From NCBI GenBank assembly GCA_018646565.1, contig JABGUO010000445.1, positions 1 to 7,420 of the forward strand: DNA of 7,420 nucleotides. Direction: 5' to 3'. The position numbers were made by a program, and so were the translations under genes. Shown one piece after another: positions 1-6,974 of this stretch (within the stretch, counting starts at the first letter, position 1; each line of letters opens with the position of its first letter). Source of the DNA: Opitutia bacterium. GTDB taxonomy: Bacteria > Verrucomicrobiota > Verrucomicrobiia > Opitutales > Seribacteraceae. The notes under the pieces are model-generated. The model did no database searches, was not told the origin of the DNA, and saw only the letters and a list, made by a program, of their open reading frames with translations.

Positions 1-38
1 AACTTGATCGATTTTCAAATAACTGACAATTGTTAATC

Positions 39-1082
39 ATGATCATTCCTAAAGCAAGTAAGTTGGATTTTAAGCAAATCAAAGAAATCGAGAAGATCGT
101 AAGTGAATTCGATTGTAATATCTTAGAGATTCAAGGTCACAATCAATGTGTTTATGCTATTTTGGGCGATGAAACTCATGCTCTTATGTTTAAGAGAATT
201 GCGGGCCTTTCCTATATTCGAAAAGTAGATGCAATCGAGTCCCCCTATAAATTAATGGATCGTCGGTCCGCTTTATCTGATCACCAAGTTCAAGTAGGAA
301 TTTCGACAGTTGGAAAAAATTCACCTTTTATTATTGGCGGACCCTGTACCATCGATCCTAAGGAACCCAGTTTATACATTGATACCGCACATGCCCTCAA
401 GGAGGCAGGGGTGAACGCTCTGCGCGGGGGCGTGTGGAAACCGAGAACAAATCCTTACTCCTATCAGGGGGACAACAAGGCAATTGAAATTATTATTCAG
501 GCGCGTGAGGAAACAGGTTTGCCTATAGATGTTGAAGTAATGGACTCCGAACAGCTAACAATCGCGATGGAGGCAAAAGTGGATATATTACAGGTTGGAA
601 CTCGGAACGCATTAAATTATTCTTTGCTTAAGGAAATCGGAATGCTATCTGCCGGAACTGGTTCTGGTGTCTTATTAAAACGTGGGCGTCATGTTGCATC
701 CCCCAATGAATTTATTGCAGCAGCTGAATATTTGGTCGCAGAGGGAAATCCTAATGTGATGCTTTGCCCGCGGGGTACAACGCCTGCACTTGATGGGTAC
801 CGAAATCATCCGGATGAATCGGTCACTCCATTACTTAAAAACCGAACCTGGGCACCTGTGGTTGTCGACCCGTCTCATAGCGTCGGTCATGCCGAATATG
901 TCCTGGCCTGTTCTTTGTCTGCAATTGCCTATGGTGCAGACGGATTGTGTATCGAATCCCATATTGATCCCGCAAGAGGGATCGGCGACGATCCAAAGCA
1001 GGCAATTATTCCAGAAAGAATGAAAGAATTGATTTCATCTTGTCGCGAGATTTGGGCACACCGTTACCAGGTAAAAGATTAG
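39..1082 (+). CDS. aroF: 3-deoxy-7-phosphoheptulonate (DAHP) synthase, type I-beta
   Basis: This cytosolic enzyme condenses phosphoenolpyruvate with erythrose 4-phosphate to form DAHP, the entry step to chorismate and the aromatic amino acids. The 347-residue protein has a small N-terminal ferredoxin-like domain (about 1-70) followed by the catalytic barrel. That layout matches the Thermotoga-type enzymes, in which the N-terminal domain mediates feedback inhibition; here that role is inferred. Visible motifs are GGPC with the metal-ligand Cys103, KPRTNPYSYQG at 134-144, LLKRG at 212-216, DPSHS at 277-281 with metal-ligand His280, and Glu306 with Asp317 as the probable remaining metal ligands. 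No chorismate mutase domain is fused to it. The frame stays open to a TTG at 30, but the ATG at 39 gives the family-typical start MIIPK. No Shine-Dalgarno is visible. The gene converges on hldD with 13 bases between stops. The function is secure; the symbol is a common label for this class. Confidence 0.95.
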   Translation: MIIPKASKLDFKQIKEIEKIVSEFDCNILEIQGHNQCVYAILGDETHALMFKRIAGLSYIRKVDAIESPYKLMDRRSALSDHQVQVGISTVGKNSPFIIGGPCTIDPKEPSLYIDTAHALKEAGVNALRGGVWKPRTNPYSYQGDNKAIEIIIQAREETGLPIDVEVMDSEQLTIAMEAKVDILQVGTRNALNYSLLKEIGMLSAGTGSGVLLKRGRHVASPNEFIAAAEYLVAEGNPNVMLCPRGTTPALDGYRNHPDESVTPLLKNRTWAPVVVDPSHSVGHAEYVLACSLSAIAYGADGLCIESHIDPARGIGDDPKQAIIPERMKELISSCREIWAHRYQVKD

Positions 1083-1095
1083 CTTTGAAAAAGTT

Positions 1096-2097
1096 CTAGT
1101 TGCCCAATTTTAGATCAGGTATCAAATAATTGGATACATAGTCTCCCACTGCTTCTTCTAAGGAAAATAGGTCATGCTTGTAGCCTTGATTGCGAAGCTT
1201 TTCGATTTTTGCTTGGGTAAAGTATTGATACTTATCCCGTAAATTTTCGGGCATTTCCACGAATTCGATTTGGGCATCTTTTTTAAGTGCAGAAAAAATG
1301 GATATTCCCAGGTCGAGCCAAGTTCTAGCCAAGCCATTTCCCAGATTGAATAATCCGGTAGCCTTTTCGTTTTGTGCGAGCCAAAGAGTCATTTGCACTG
1401 CGTCTTTTATGTAAAGGAAATCTCTTTTTTGTTCTCCATCCTTATACTCGGGTCGGTGGCTTTTAAAGAGACTCATTTTTCCGGTTTGAGCAATTTGTTG
1501 GTATGCCTTGCTTACCACTGATCGCATATCTCCTTTATGCTCCTCATTCGGTCCATAAACATTAAAATATTTGAGTCCGGTTATGCGATCAAGCCAGCCT
1601 CTTTCTTTCGCCAGTAAATCAAAGTTGTGCTTAGACCATCCATAAAGATTAAGGGGACTCAACTTTTCTATATCTTCATCCTGATCATCCATGCCGGCTG
1701 AACCATCCCCATAAGTTGCGGCGGATGATGCATATATAAAGCGAACATTTGAGTCTAACGACCATTCGCAGATTTCCTGGGTATAGAGAAAGTTGTTATC
1801 CTCAAGGTATGCCTTATTGGTCTCTGTAGTGCTGGAACAGGCACCCAGGTGGATAATCGTTTTTACCTCTGACAAGTCATCACTTTTTTCTCGGATTAAT
1901 TCTCGAAGCACTTTGGCATCGAGAAATCTTTGATATTGTAAATTATCTAAGTTCTTTTGTTTGAGCGAGTCCTCCTCCACCCAATCAACTAACCATACAT
2001 TTTGAAGATTTTGGTTATTAATTCCCCAAATTGTAGCACTCCCAATTAATCCTGCTCCCCCCGTAACAATGGTTACACCGTCCTTTAAATCATGCAT
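1096..2097 (-). CDS. hldD: ADP-L-glycero-D-manno-heptose 6-epimerase
   Basis: This cytosolic enzyme converts ADP-D-glycero-D-manno-heptose to the L-glycero form, the donor of heptose for the LPS inner core. The 333-residue protein is an extended short-chain dehydrogenase. It shows the NAD-binding motif TGGAGLIGS at 12-20, GACSSTTE at 85-92, YASSAATYG at 122-130, catalytic YGWSK at 152-156, YFNVYGPNEEHKG at 177-189 with Lys188 matching the second catalytic lysine of E. coli HldD, KRDF at 224-227 and YQYFTQA at 290-296. These blocks match HldD rather than generic sugar epimerases. The family usually has about 310-330 residues. The frame is open upstream to 2172, but that extension lies inside proC and would put 25 residues before the Rossmann fold, so the ATG at 2097 is preferred. 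Its start overlaps the proC stop by 8 bases. No partner hldE is in the window. It is the last gene of the minus-strand block. Confidence 0.94.
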   Translation of the reverse strand: MHDLKDGVTIVTGGAGLIGSATIWGINNQNLQNVWLVDWVEEDSLKQKNLDNLQYQRFLDAKVLRELIREKSDDLSEVKTIIHLGACSSTTETNKAYLEDNNFLYTQEICEWSLDSNVRFIYASSAATYGDGSAGMDDQDEDIEKLSPLNLYGWSKHNFDLLAKERGWLDRITGLKYFNVYGPNEEHKGDMRSVVSKAYQQIAQTGKMSLFKSHRPEYKDGEQKRDFLYIKDAVQMTLWLAQNEKATGLFNLGNGLARTWLDLGISIFSALKKDAQIEFVEMPENLRDKYQYFTQAKIEKLRNQGYKHDLFSLEEAVGDYVSNYLIPDLKLGN

Positions 2098-2902
2098 TGG
2101 ATAATTCGATTGAACGATCACGGGCTGCCTGAGCTGCCCGTTGTACGATTTCTCTAAGCTGGTCCTCTGCAAAACTTTCTAATGCCGCCTGAGTCGTGCC
2201 ATTGGGTGAGGTAACTTGATTTCTTAATTCTTCTGGATGGTTGTTACTTTGTTCCATCAACTTTGCAGCACCCACAATTGTGTGAAGAGCAAGATCCTTG
2301 GCGAGTTCAGTCTCCAAACCAATTTCTTTTCCTGCCTGCTCCAACGCGCAGGCAAATTCAAAAAGATATGCGGGGCCGCTTCCACTAATTGCCGTAACCC
2401 GATCAATATCTATCTCATTTGTGACCTCCCTCACCTGTCCTAAGGAAGAGAGCACATTCTGAATCGTAGTGCGATCCACCTCCGTGGGATTAGAGTCGAA
2501 TAAGAAACCTGTAATTCCCGCACCGATTTGACCGGGAGTATTCGGCATCGATCGTACGATGTTCCGCGAAAGAGGAAAGGCACTTTTTAATCGAGTAAGA
2601 GTAATGCCTGCCATGATGGAAAGAATGATCATTCCCTCAGTCGATTTTGCTATTTCGGGGGGAAGTTCGGCAAGTTGTTGTGGCTTGCAACCGAGTACGA
2701 GCAGATTCGGATTTTTACCAATTAATTCTGCCACATCTTCGCATCGATGTATTCCGGTTTCCAAAGAAAGGGCATTCGAAGTTCCATCATTGGCTGAGCA
2801 ACACGTAATTTCATTCGCTTGAAAAGAACCTGAACGAATCAAACTGGTAACGATTGCGGATACCATTTTACCCGCACCAACAAAGCCGATTTTACAATTC
2901 AT
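2090..2902 (-). CDS. proC: pyrroline-5-carboxylate reductase
   Basis: This enzyme reduces 1-pyrroline-5-carboxylate to L-proline with NAD(P)H, the last step of proline synthesis, in the cytosol. The 270-residue length is typical of the family. The N-terminal Rossmann domain opens with IGFVGAGKM at 5-13, with KP at 73-74 and SMPNTP at 118-123. The C-terminal helical dimerisation domain carries AISGSGPAYLF at 171-181 and VTSPNGTTQAALESF at 230-244, which form the substrate-binding and signature regions. The open frame continues upstream to 3010, but those extra 36 residues overlap the RDD gene in another frame and precede the canonical start MNCKIGF, so the ATG at 2902 is used. No Shine-Dalgarno is visible; the bases just before the start are A/T-rich. 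The gene begins 7 bases after the RDD gene and overlaps hldD by 8 bases, so translational coupling with both neighbours is plausible. Confidence 0.95.
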   Translation of the reverse strand: MNCKIGFVGAGKMVSAIVTSLIRSGSFQANEITCCSANDGTSNALSLETGIHRCEDVAELIGKNPNLLVLGCKPQQLAELPPEIAKSTEGMIILSIMAGITLTRLKSAFPLSRNIVRSMPNTPGQIGAGITGFLFDSNPTEVDRTTIQNVLSSLGQVREVTNEIDIDRVTAISGSGPAYLFEFACALEQAGKEIGLETELAKDLALHTIVGAAKLMEQSNNHPEELRNQVTSPNGTTQAALESFAEDQLREIVQRAAQAARDRSIELSNA

Positions 2903-2909
2903 TAAAAAA

Positions 2910-3509
2910 TTATGATTGGGGGGAGGGTTGTGCAGTGATCGTTCCGGAGAGAAGGTCATGAACACACCTTTTATTACGATTAAATAAACAAAAACAAAAA
3001 TTGAGTACACCGGGCAGGAGGAATGGGGTGATCAGCGTAATGGATGCCAGCCCTTTTACAATCGAACGAATTAAAATCTTACGGAAAGCAGGGGGTTCAA
3101 AGTTTTGAAATGTAACAGTACGTAAGCCAAAAGTTGCTTTTCCTAAAGTTTGACCACGAAAAAATGCATCTCCGCATACAAAATACAAAACGGGAAGAAA
3201 GCAGGCAGTAAACATCATACTTAAAAGCATTTCAGAAGTTTCCGCAGAAAGTTGTGAATCTTCTAGGAATGTCGCCATTTTGGAGGAATCAAACTGATCA
3301 TCGCTGCTAAGAATAGAAACTTGATTGATCAAATTATTAAACTCAGCCTTGGAATTTTCGTCGTATAAGTTTGGAATTAAAAGAGCGACCAACTGGATTA
3401 GAATAAATAACAAAATTGTGTCCATTGCATACGCAATCATTCTTTTGGCAAGTGATGCGGGGACGAGAACATCTTGTTGTTCTGGTTTTTCATCTGAATT
3501 AGATTCCAT
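2910..3509 (-). CDS. RDD-family integral membrane protein
   Basis: This is a 199-residue inner-membrane protein of the RDD family, whose members are mostly of unknown function; some have been linked to ion transport or stress tolerance. The first signature is Arg23 and Asp30 at the start of the first membrane segment (about 28-47). A hydrophilic stretch rich in acidic and serine residues (about 49-92) separates it from the second segment (about 94-112). GQTLGKATFGLRTV at 119-132 is a characteristic loop, the third hydrophobic segment is about 155-176, and CVHDLLSGT at 182-190 holds the last conserved Asp. The first 20 residues are charged and probably cytosolic. It starts 3 bases after the folD stop (TAA, TTC, ATG on the minus strand). 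An AAAGGA lies about 15 bases upstream of the start, too far to be a clear ribosome site. Family assignment is good; no specific substrate or role can be inferred. Confidence 0.85.
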   Translation of the reverse strand: MESNSDEKPEQQDVLVPASLAKRMIAYAMDTILLFILIQLVALLIPNLYDENSKAEFNNLINQVSILSSDDQFDSSKMATFLEDSQLSAETSEMLLSMMFTACFLPVLYFVCGDAFFRGQTLGKATFGLRTVTFQNFEPPAFRKILIRSIVKGLASITLITPFLLPGVLNFCFCLFNRNKRCVHDLLSGTITAQPSPQS

Positions 3510-3512
3510 GAA

Positions 3513-4385
3513 TTATGAATGATTTCCTTTAAATGCCTGAACGGTATTTTTCATTAGCATTGCCACTGTCATTGGCCCCACACCTCCCGGTACGGGCGTA
3601 ATAAATTTGGTTTGTGGTGCAACTTGTTCAAAATCCACATCACCAACTAAACGAAAGCCCGATTTTTTATTGGAATCTTCAATTCGATTAATTCCCACAT
3701 CAATGATTGTTGCCCCTTCCTTGACCATCTCTTTGGTGACGAATTGAGGCTTGCCGATAGCCGCAATGATAATATCTGCACGTCGGGTGTGGTTTTCCAG
3801 GTCTGGAGTACGGGAGTGGCAAAAGGTAACGGTTGCATTTCCAGGGAAACCCTTTCTCAAAAAGAGCATACCCGCCGGCTTTCCTACAATAAGACTCCTG
3901 CCTAAAACCACCACATGCTTGCCTTCTGTGGTAATGTTTTTGCGCTTTATTAATTCTATTATCCCAGCAGGCGTACAGGAAATAAAGGCATCCTCTTGTT
4001 CTTGGCATAATTTCCCCAAGTTGAATGCATTAAATCCGTCCACATCTTTACTGGGAGATACATGATTGAAAATAGTGCGCTCATCGATGTGGTCGGGGAG
4101 GGGAGCCTGCACTAATATACCATGAACTTCATTATTATTGTTCGCGAGGCTTATTTCTTCCAGCAATTCATCTTGCGAAATGCTGTTTGGATATAGCTGT
4201 AATCTGCTTTCAATTCCAATCTTTTCGGCAGTTTTTTCTTTTTTGCTTACATAAGAAACAGAGGCCGGATCCTCGCCCACGCGGATAAATACGACGCAGG
4301 GTTTGCCCCCTTGAATTGCTGAAACTTCAATTTTGAGTTCTTCAATAATTTCCTGGGCAATTTCATTGCCATTTATTAAGTCCAT
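3513..4385 (-). CDS. folD: bifunctional methylenetetrahydrofolate dehydrogenase / methenyltetrahydrofolate cyclohydrolase
   Basis: FolD interconverts 5,10-methylene-, 5,10-methenyl- and 10-formyl-tetrahydrofolate, supplying one-carbon units for purines and formyl-methionine in the cytosol. The 290-residue protein has the normal family length. Visible motifs are SYVSKKEK with the catalytic pair Tyr45 and Lys49, GILVQAPLP (the QxPLP block), KDVDGFNAFNLGKL, CTPAGIIELI, the cofactor-site motif VVLGRSLIVGKPAG, ATVTFCHSRT, and the C-terminal TPVPGGVGPMTVAML. A short Gly/Pro insertion (KGFPG) sits before ATVT; comparable insertions occur in other FolD proteins, so I do not read it as a defect. This is the only gene here with a plausible Shine-Dalgarno (AAGG, 6 bases before the ATG). 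It lies 21 bases downstream of the exported-protein gene and 3 bases upstream of the RDD gene. Confidence 0.97.
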   Translation of the reverse strand: MDLINGNEIAQEIIEELKIEVSAIQGGKPCVVFIRVGEDPASVSYVSKKEKTAEKIGIESRLQLYPNSISQDELLEEISLANNNNEVHGILVQAPLPDHIDERTIFNHVSPSKDVDGFNAFNLGKLCQEQEDAFISCTPAGIIELIKRKNITTEGKHVVVLGRSLIVGKPAGMLFLRKGFPGNATVTFCHSRTPDLENHTRRADIIIAAIGKPQFVTKEMVKEGATIIDVGINRIEDSNKKSGFRLVGDVDFEQVAPQTKFITPVPGGVGPMTVAMLMKNTVQAFKGNHS

Positions 4386-4391
4386 AGAAAA

Positions 4392-4395
4392 CCTT
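4392..4395 (-). promoter_or_regulatory. probable ribosome binding site of folD
   Basis: The minus strand reads AAGG followed by TTTTCT and then the folD ATG, a spacing of 6 bases. It is short but well placed. It is noteworthy mainly because the other starts in the window have no comparable motif. Confidence 0.4.
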
Positions 4396-4406
4396 AGAGT
4401 TTAATT

Positions 4407-5021
4407 CTATTCGATTTCTCGAAGGATACGGGCTCGAATAACTAAGTCATTTGAACCAGATTTAATGGGCTCGAGTTTTCCTAGAATATTTACCTTTTTG
4501 TCCTTAAATTGAATTGGATCTACCGATCGGATATCTTTGGTGTCGATATATGCCAACCTTTTACCGCGTGAATTGAGCAATTGAAAAGGGAAATCTTTTT
4601 GAAATCCTAATTTGCGGGGCTTGAGTACTAAAGTCCCTTCAAAATTACGATGCAGATTAACAGCGGGAGGAATGGTGGGTGGTTTGATTGGCATTAGTGT
4701 GGAATCCACTTTTCCTTGCTGTGTTTCGAGTGGGTCAAGTTCTTCAATTTGAGCACCCGATATACCCTGTATTTTTCTTTCAGGAGATGATTTAACCGTC
4801 GAACTATTGGGTGAGGGGCGGTCACTCCATTTTTTTCTGCCCACCACAATTGGTTCAACTTCATCAATTACTGGAGGTTTGCCTGGTGTAGCCTGAAAGG
4901 CATCTGCTAAATTACTGGGAGGACTTTCCGCTTGTGCGAGTGCAGAAGAATGAAAGAATAAAATAAGTAATCCCCCACAGAAAAAAGATAAAAGTGAATT
5001 TTTGATATTTGAATTTCCCAT
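4407..5021 (-). CDS. exported protein of unknown function
   Basis: I do not recognise this 204-residue protein. Its N-terminus looks like a Sec signal peptide: a short polar region with Lys7, a hydrophobic core at about 9-25, and SALAQA at 26-31 with probable cleavage after Ala29 or Ala31. Cys15 is within the core but lacks a lipobox, so a lipoprotein is unlikely. Residues 32-120 are rich in Pro, Ser, Glu and Lys and probably disordered. Residues 124-204 look like a compact beta-rich domain with alternating hydrophobic strands (FEGTLVLKP, KRLAYID, KKVNILGKLEPI, DLVIRARIL), which suggests a small OB-like or SH3-like barrel; this fold is inference only. The frame is open to an ATG at 5072, but that start lies inside the upstream gene and would bury the signal peptide, so 5021 is preferred. 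It starts 10 bases after the pseudouridine synthase stop and ends 21 bases before folD. A periplasmic or secreted location is likely. Confidence 0.75.
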   Translation of the reverse strand: MGNSNIKNSLLSFFCGGLLILFFHSSALAQAESPPSNLADAFQATPGKPPVIDEVEPIVVGRKKWSDRPSPNSSTVKSSPERKIQGISGAQIEELDPLETQQGKVDSTLMPIKPPTIPPAVNLHRNFEGTLVLKPRKLGFQKDFPFQLLNSRGKRLAYIDTKDIRSVDPIQFKDKKVNILGKLEPIKSGSNDLVIRARILREIE

Positions 5022-5031
5022 GAGTTTGAAA

Positions 5032-5781
5032 TTAGGAAACTTCTTTGGGAAAGAGCAATTCAATTTCTTCATTCTTTAATAATCTACTCTGTCCAATGGA
5101 CATATTCTTAATCCCTAGTCCACCAATCGCGACCCGTCTCAATTTTTTAACCTTATATCCAAGATGATAAAAAATTCTTCTGATTTCTCTTTTTTTTCCA
5201 TGTCCCATGTAAACATCTAATTTGGGAGATCGTAATGATTTTCCCTTACTTGGCTTCACTTCATCAATTTTTAAAAATTCTTCTTCAATAACTGCTCCAC
5301 TCAGAAGAGCAGAAAGATCAGAGGTGTCGAAAGGAATATCGAGTTCAACCTTATACCTTTTTCGAACCATATGAGAAGGGTGTGTTAAGCGATGGGCAAG
5401 ACTGCCGTCATTGGTGAGGATCACCATGCCCTCGCTATCTAAGTCCAAGCGACCGGCACAAAATAAACGAACCGACCGATATTTTGATTCTAGAAGTTCG
5501 AAAATAAGGCGATCTGCATGTCCGTCTTCGTTGGAGCAGACAAATCCTTTTGGCTTATTTACAAGCAAGGTAATTTTTGGAAGGTTTTTTACCTGAACTC
5601 TTTTACCATTTACCTTTACAATATCTGCATTCGGGGTGACTCGTTCTCCCAGCTTTGCGTCGACACCGTTGATTGTAACGAGACCATCCATAATCCATTC
5701 CTCTCCTTTCCTACGTGAGCAAAGGCCTGCGTCAGCAAGAAATTTTTGTAATTTGGGTCGTTGTGAGTTTGTAGAATTCAT
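5032..5781 (-). CDS. rluB: rRNA pseudouridine synthase, RluB/RsuA family
   Basis: This enzyme isomerises a specific uridine in ribosomal RNA to pseudouridine. The 249-residue protein has an N-terminal S4 RNA-binding domain (about 9-65, with QKFLADAGLCSRRKGEEWI and DGLVTINGV split across it). The catalytic domain contains GRLDLDSEGMVILTNDG, where Asp113 is the catalytic aspartate, then LTHPS at 132-136, KRYKVEL at 141-147, GKKREIRRIF at 195-204 and LRRVAIGGL at 214-222. Domain order and length fit the RsuA/RluB/RluE/RluF branch. RluB (23S helix 89 region) is the commonest annotation for such stand-alone S4 forms, but the target base cannot be read from sequence alone, so the symbol is less certain than the family. 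It is the first gene of the minus-strand block and is divergent from fabG. Confidence 0.9.
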   Translation of the reverse strand: MNSTNSQRPKLQKFLADAGLCSRRKGEEWIMDGLVTINGVDAKLGERVTPNADIVKVNGKRVQVKNLPKITLLVNKPKGFVCSNEDGHADRLIFELLESKYRSVRLFCAGRLDLDSEGMVILTNDGSLAHRLTHPSHMVRKRYKVELDIPFDTSDLSALLSGAVIEEEFLKIDEVKPSKGKSLRSPKLDVYMGHGKKREIRRIFYHLGYKVKKLRRVAIGGLGIKNMSIGQSRLLKNEEIELLFPKEVS

Positions 5782-5792
5782 CCGTCTTTTTT

Positions 5793-5807
5793 CAAGTTTT
5801 GAACTTG
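5793..5807. repeat. inverted repeat in the divergent control region (left dyad)
   Basis: CAAGTT and AACTTG form a perfect 6-base inverted repeat around a 3-base centre. It lies 12 bases upstream of the pseudouridine synthase start. It could be a protein-binding dyad or a small hairpin in that gene's leader. Short dyads of this size also arise by chance in AT-rich DNA. Confidence 0.4.
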
Positions 5808-5811
5808 TGTG

Positions 5812-5824
5812 TTGCTTTAAGCAA
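5812..5824. repeat. inverted repeat in the divergent control region (right dyad)
   Basis: TTGCTT and AAGCAA form a perfect 6-base inverted repeat around a single central T. It lies 4 bases from the left dyad. The tight spacing resembles a bacterial operator half-site pair, but no known regulator motif was recognised and no second copy was found at another promoter in the window. Confidence 0.4.
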
Positions 5825-5887
5825 AGGATTTTAGCAATTGTTGATAGTGGTATCCCAATTTAATGGGTAAAGTACTATTAAAAACAT

Positions 5888-6637
5888 ATGAGTGAAGAAA
5901 ATACAAAATCTAAAATTGCTCTCGTAACGGGTGCGGGTCGTGGAATCGGTCGAACGATCGCGGAATCTCTTGCCAGAGATGGAATGCATGTCATTTGCGT
6001 GAGCAAATCAGCATCTTCGTGTGGCGGTGCTGCTGAAAGTATTAAAGAGAATGGCGGTTTAGCTGAAGCACTAGCCGTAGATGTTTCTTCCGGAGAAGAG
6101 ATTCGAAAGGCATGTGAGCAGATATTAGAAAAACATGAATGTGTTGATGTACTGGTAAATAATGCCGGAATCACTAGAGACAATCTTCTCTTTCGAATGG
6201 ACGAAGGTGATTGGATGGATGTGATTAATACTAATTTAAACAGTTGTTTCCATTGGATAAAAGCATTGGGCCGACCTATGACCAGGAAAAGGTGGGGGCG
6301 CATTATTAATATTTCTTCAGTCGTTGGGTTGACCGGAAATGCGGGCCAGGCCAACTACGCTGCTGCCAAAGCCGGCATGATCGGTTTAACAAAAAGTTTG
6401 GCGCGTGAATTTGCGGCGCGTTCGGTTACAGTTAATGCAATTGCACCTGGTTTTATTGACACTGACATGACATCCGGGTTGGATGAACGAGTCAAAGAAG
6501 TTGCTTTAAGCACCGTCCCATTAAAAAGATTTGGAAAAGTGGAGGACATTGCAGAAATGGCTTCCTTTTTGTCCTCAGAAAAGGCATCCTATGTTACCGG
6601 CCAAGTTTTTACGGTTGACGGTGGCATGGTGATGTGA
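5888..6637 (+). CDS. fabG: 3-oxoacyl-[acyl-carrier-protein] reductase
   Basis: FabG reduces beta-ketoacyl-ACP to beta-hydroxyacyl-ACP with NADPH, the first reductive step of each cycle of type II fatty acid synthesis, in the cytosol. The 249-residue protein is a classical short-chain dehydrogenase. It shows TGAGRGIG at 14-21 for the cofactor, NNAG at 91-94, catalytic Asn116 in INTNL, Ser144 in NISSVVG, Tyr157 and Lys161 in ANYAAAKAG, then PGFIDTDM at 187-194 and the C-terminal VTGQ with DGGM, as in E. coli FabG. Being followed by acpP and fabF separates it from the many other dehydrogenases of this family. The ATG at 5888 gives a normal-length N-terminus; no Shine-Dalgarno precedes it. It is the first gene of the plus-strand cluster and divergent from the pseudouridine synthase gene. 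Confidence 0.96.
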   Translation: MSEENTKSKIALVTGAGRGIGRTIAESLARDGMHVICVSKSASSCGGAAESIKENGGLAEALAVDVSSGEEIRKACEQILEKHECVDVLVNNAGITRDNLLFRMDEGDWMDVINTNLNSCFHWIKALGRPMTRKRWGRIINISSVVGLTGNAGQANYAAAKAGMIGLTKSLAREFAARSVTVNAIAPGFIDTDMTSGLDERVKEVALSTVPLKRFGKVEDIAEMASFLSSEKASYVTGQVFTVDGGMVM

Positions 6638-6677
6638 ACAAGAGATAATGTAAAAATTTTAAACCCAGTAAAAAATT

Positions 6678-6920
6678 ATGTCAGAAAATAACGCCGATCG
6701 CGTAAAGAAAATTATTATTAGCCAGCTCAATGTAAGTGAAGAGCAAGTTACTCCGGAGGCCAGTTTTATAGACGACTTAGGTGCAGACTCGCTTGATCAA
6801 GTTGAATTAGTTATGGCTCTTGAGGAAGAGTTTGGTACAGAAATTCCTGAGGAAGCGGCCGAAAAGCTCCAATCGGTTGGAGCTGTTATCGAATATGTTG
6901 AGAAGAATCTATCCTCTTAG
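6678..6920 (+). CDS. acpP: acyl carrier protein
   Basis: This small acidic cytosolic protein carries fatty-acyl intermediates on a 4'-phosphopantetheine arm. The 80-residue length is standard. The attachment site is Ser38 in the motif [18 protein letters not shown]; most bacterial ACPs have Thr where this one has Gln (DSLDTVEL), a tolerated variation. The acidic recognition helix after Ser38 and the C-terminal [16 protein letters not shown] helix are intact. It lies 40 bases after fabG, within an AT-rich gap, and 54 bases before fabF, as expected for the fab cluster. No Shine-Dalgarno is visible before the ATG, only an A-rich stretch. Confidence 0.97.
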   Translation: MSENNADRVKKIIISQLNVSEEQVTPEASFIDDLGADSLDQVELVMALEEEFGTEIPEEAAEKLQSVGAVIEYVEKNLSS

Positions 6921-6974
6921 TTCTCTTTACATGGCGGGTCTTTTTTTATTCGCTCGCTTAATTCTTAACTAGTC

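Larger units (their letters stand above)
5782..5887. promoter_or_regulatory. divergent control region between the pseudouridine synthase gene and fabG
   Basis: This 106-base gap is the only place in the window from which both the minus-strand block and the fab cluster could be transcribed, so it should hold two outward promoters. It is AT-rich and contains short inverted repeats, listed separately. For the plus strand, TTGATA at 5841-5846 or TTGTTG at 5838-5843 could serve as a -35, but no good -10 follows at standard spacing (TAATGG at 5861-5866 is a weak option). For the minus strand, TAAAAT (opposite 5828-5833) could be a -10, with TTGGGA 19 bases upstream as a poor -35. I therefore assign the region but not exact promoters. 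Confidence 0.55.

Noticed and set aside
31..46. Short palindromes ACAATTGT and ATGATCAT around the aroF start
   Set aside because: Eight-base palindromes are common by chance, one overlaps the coding start, and too little upstream sequence is present to judge an operator.
1083..1095. Possible bidirectional terminator between the convergent aroF and hldD stops
   Set aside because: The 13-base gap shows no stem-loop with a T tract on either strand.
2903..3010. N-terminal extension of proC with a hydrophobic stretch that could mimic a signal peptide
   Set aside because: It overlaps the RDD gene in another frame and precedes the canonical Rossmann start of a cytosolic enzyme; the hydrophobicity comes from reading membrane-protein codons out of frame.
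5878..6354. Long open frame antisense to fabG on the minus strand
   Set aside because: It lies opposite a strongly supported fabG and its translation shows no recognisable domain; it is a codon-bias shadow.
6500..6512. Thirteen-base copy of GTTGCTTTAAGCA shared with the right dyad at 5811-5823
   Set aside because: This copy lies within fabG codons and is not a complete dyad. One shared 13-mer in a 7.4 kb window is roughly what chance gives, so it is not evidence of a second operator.
6921..6974. GC-rich bases followed by seven T at 6941-6947 between acpP and fabF, resembling an intrinsic terminator
   Set aside because: No inverted repeat immediately precedes the T run. The only nearby stem, GAGAA with TTCTC, is short, has a long loop and is too far upstream.
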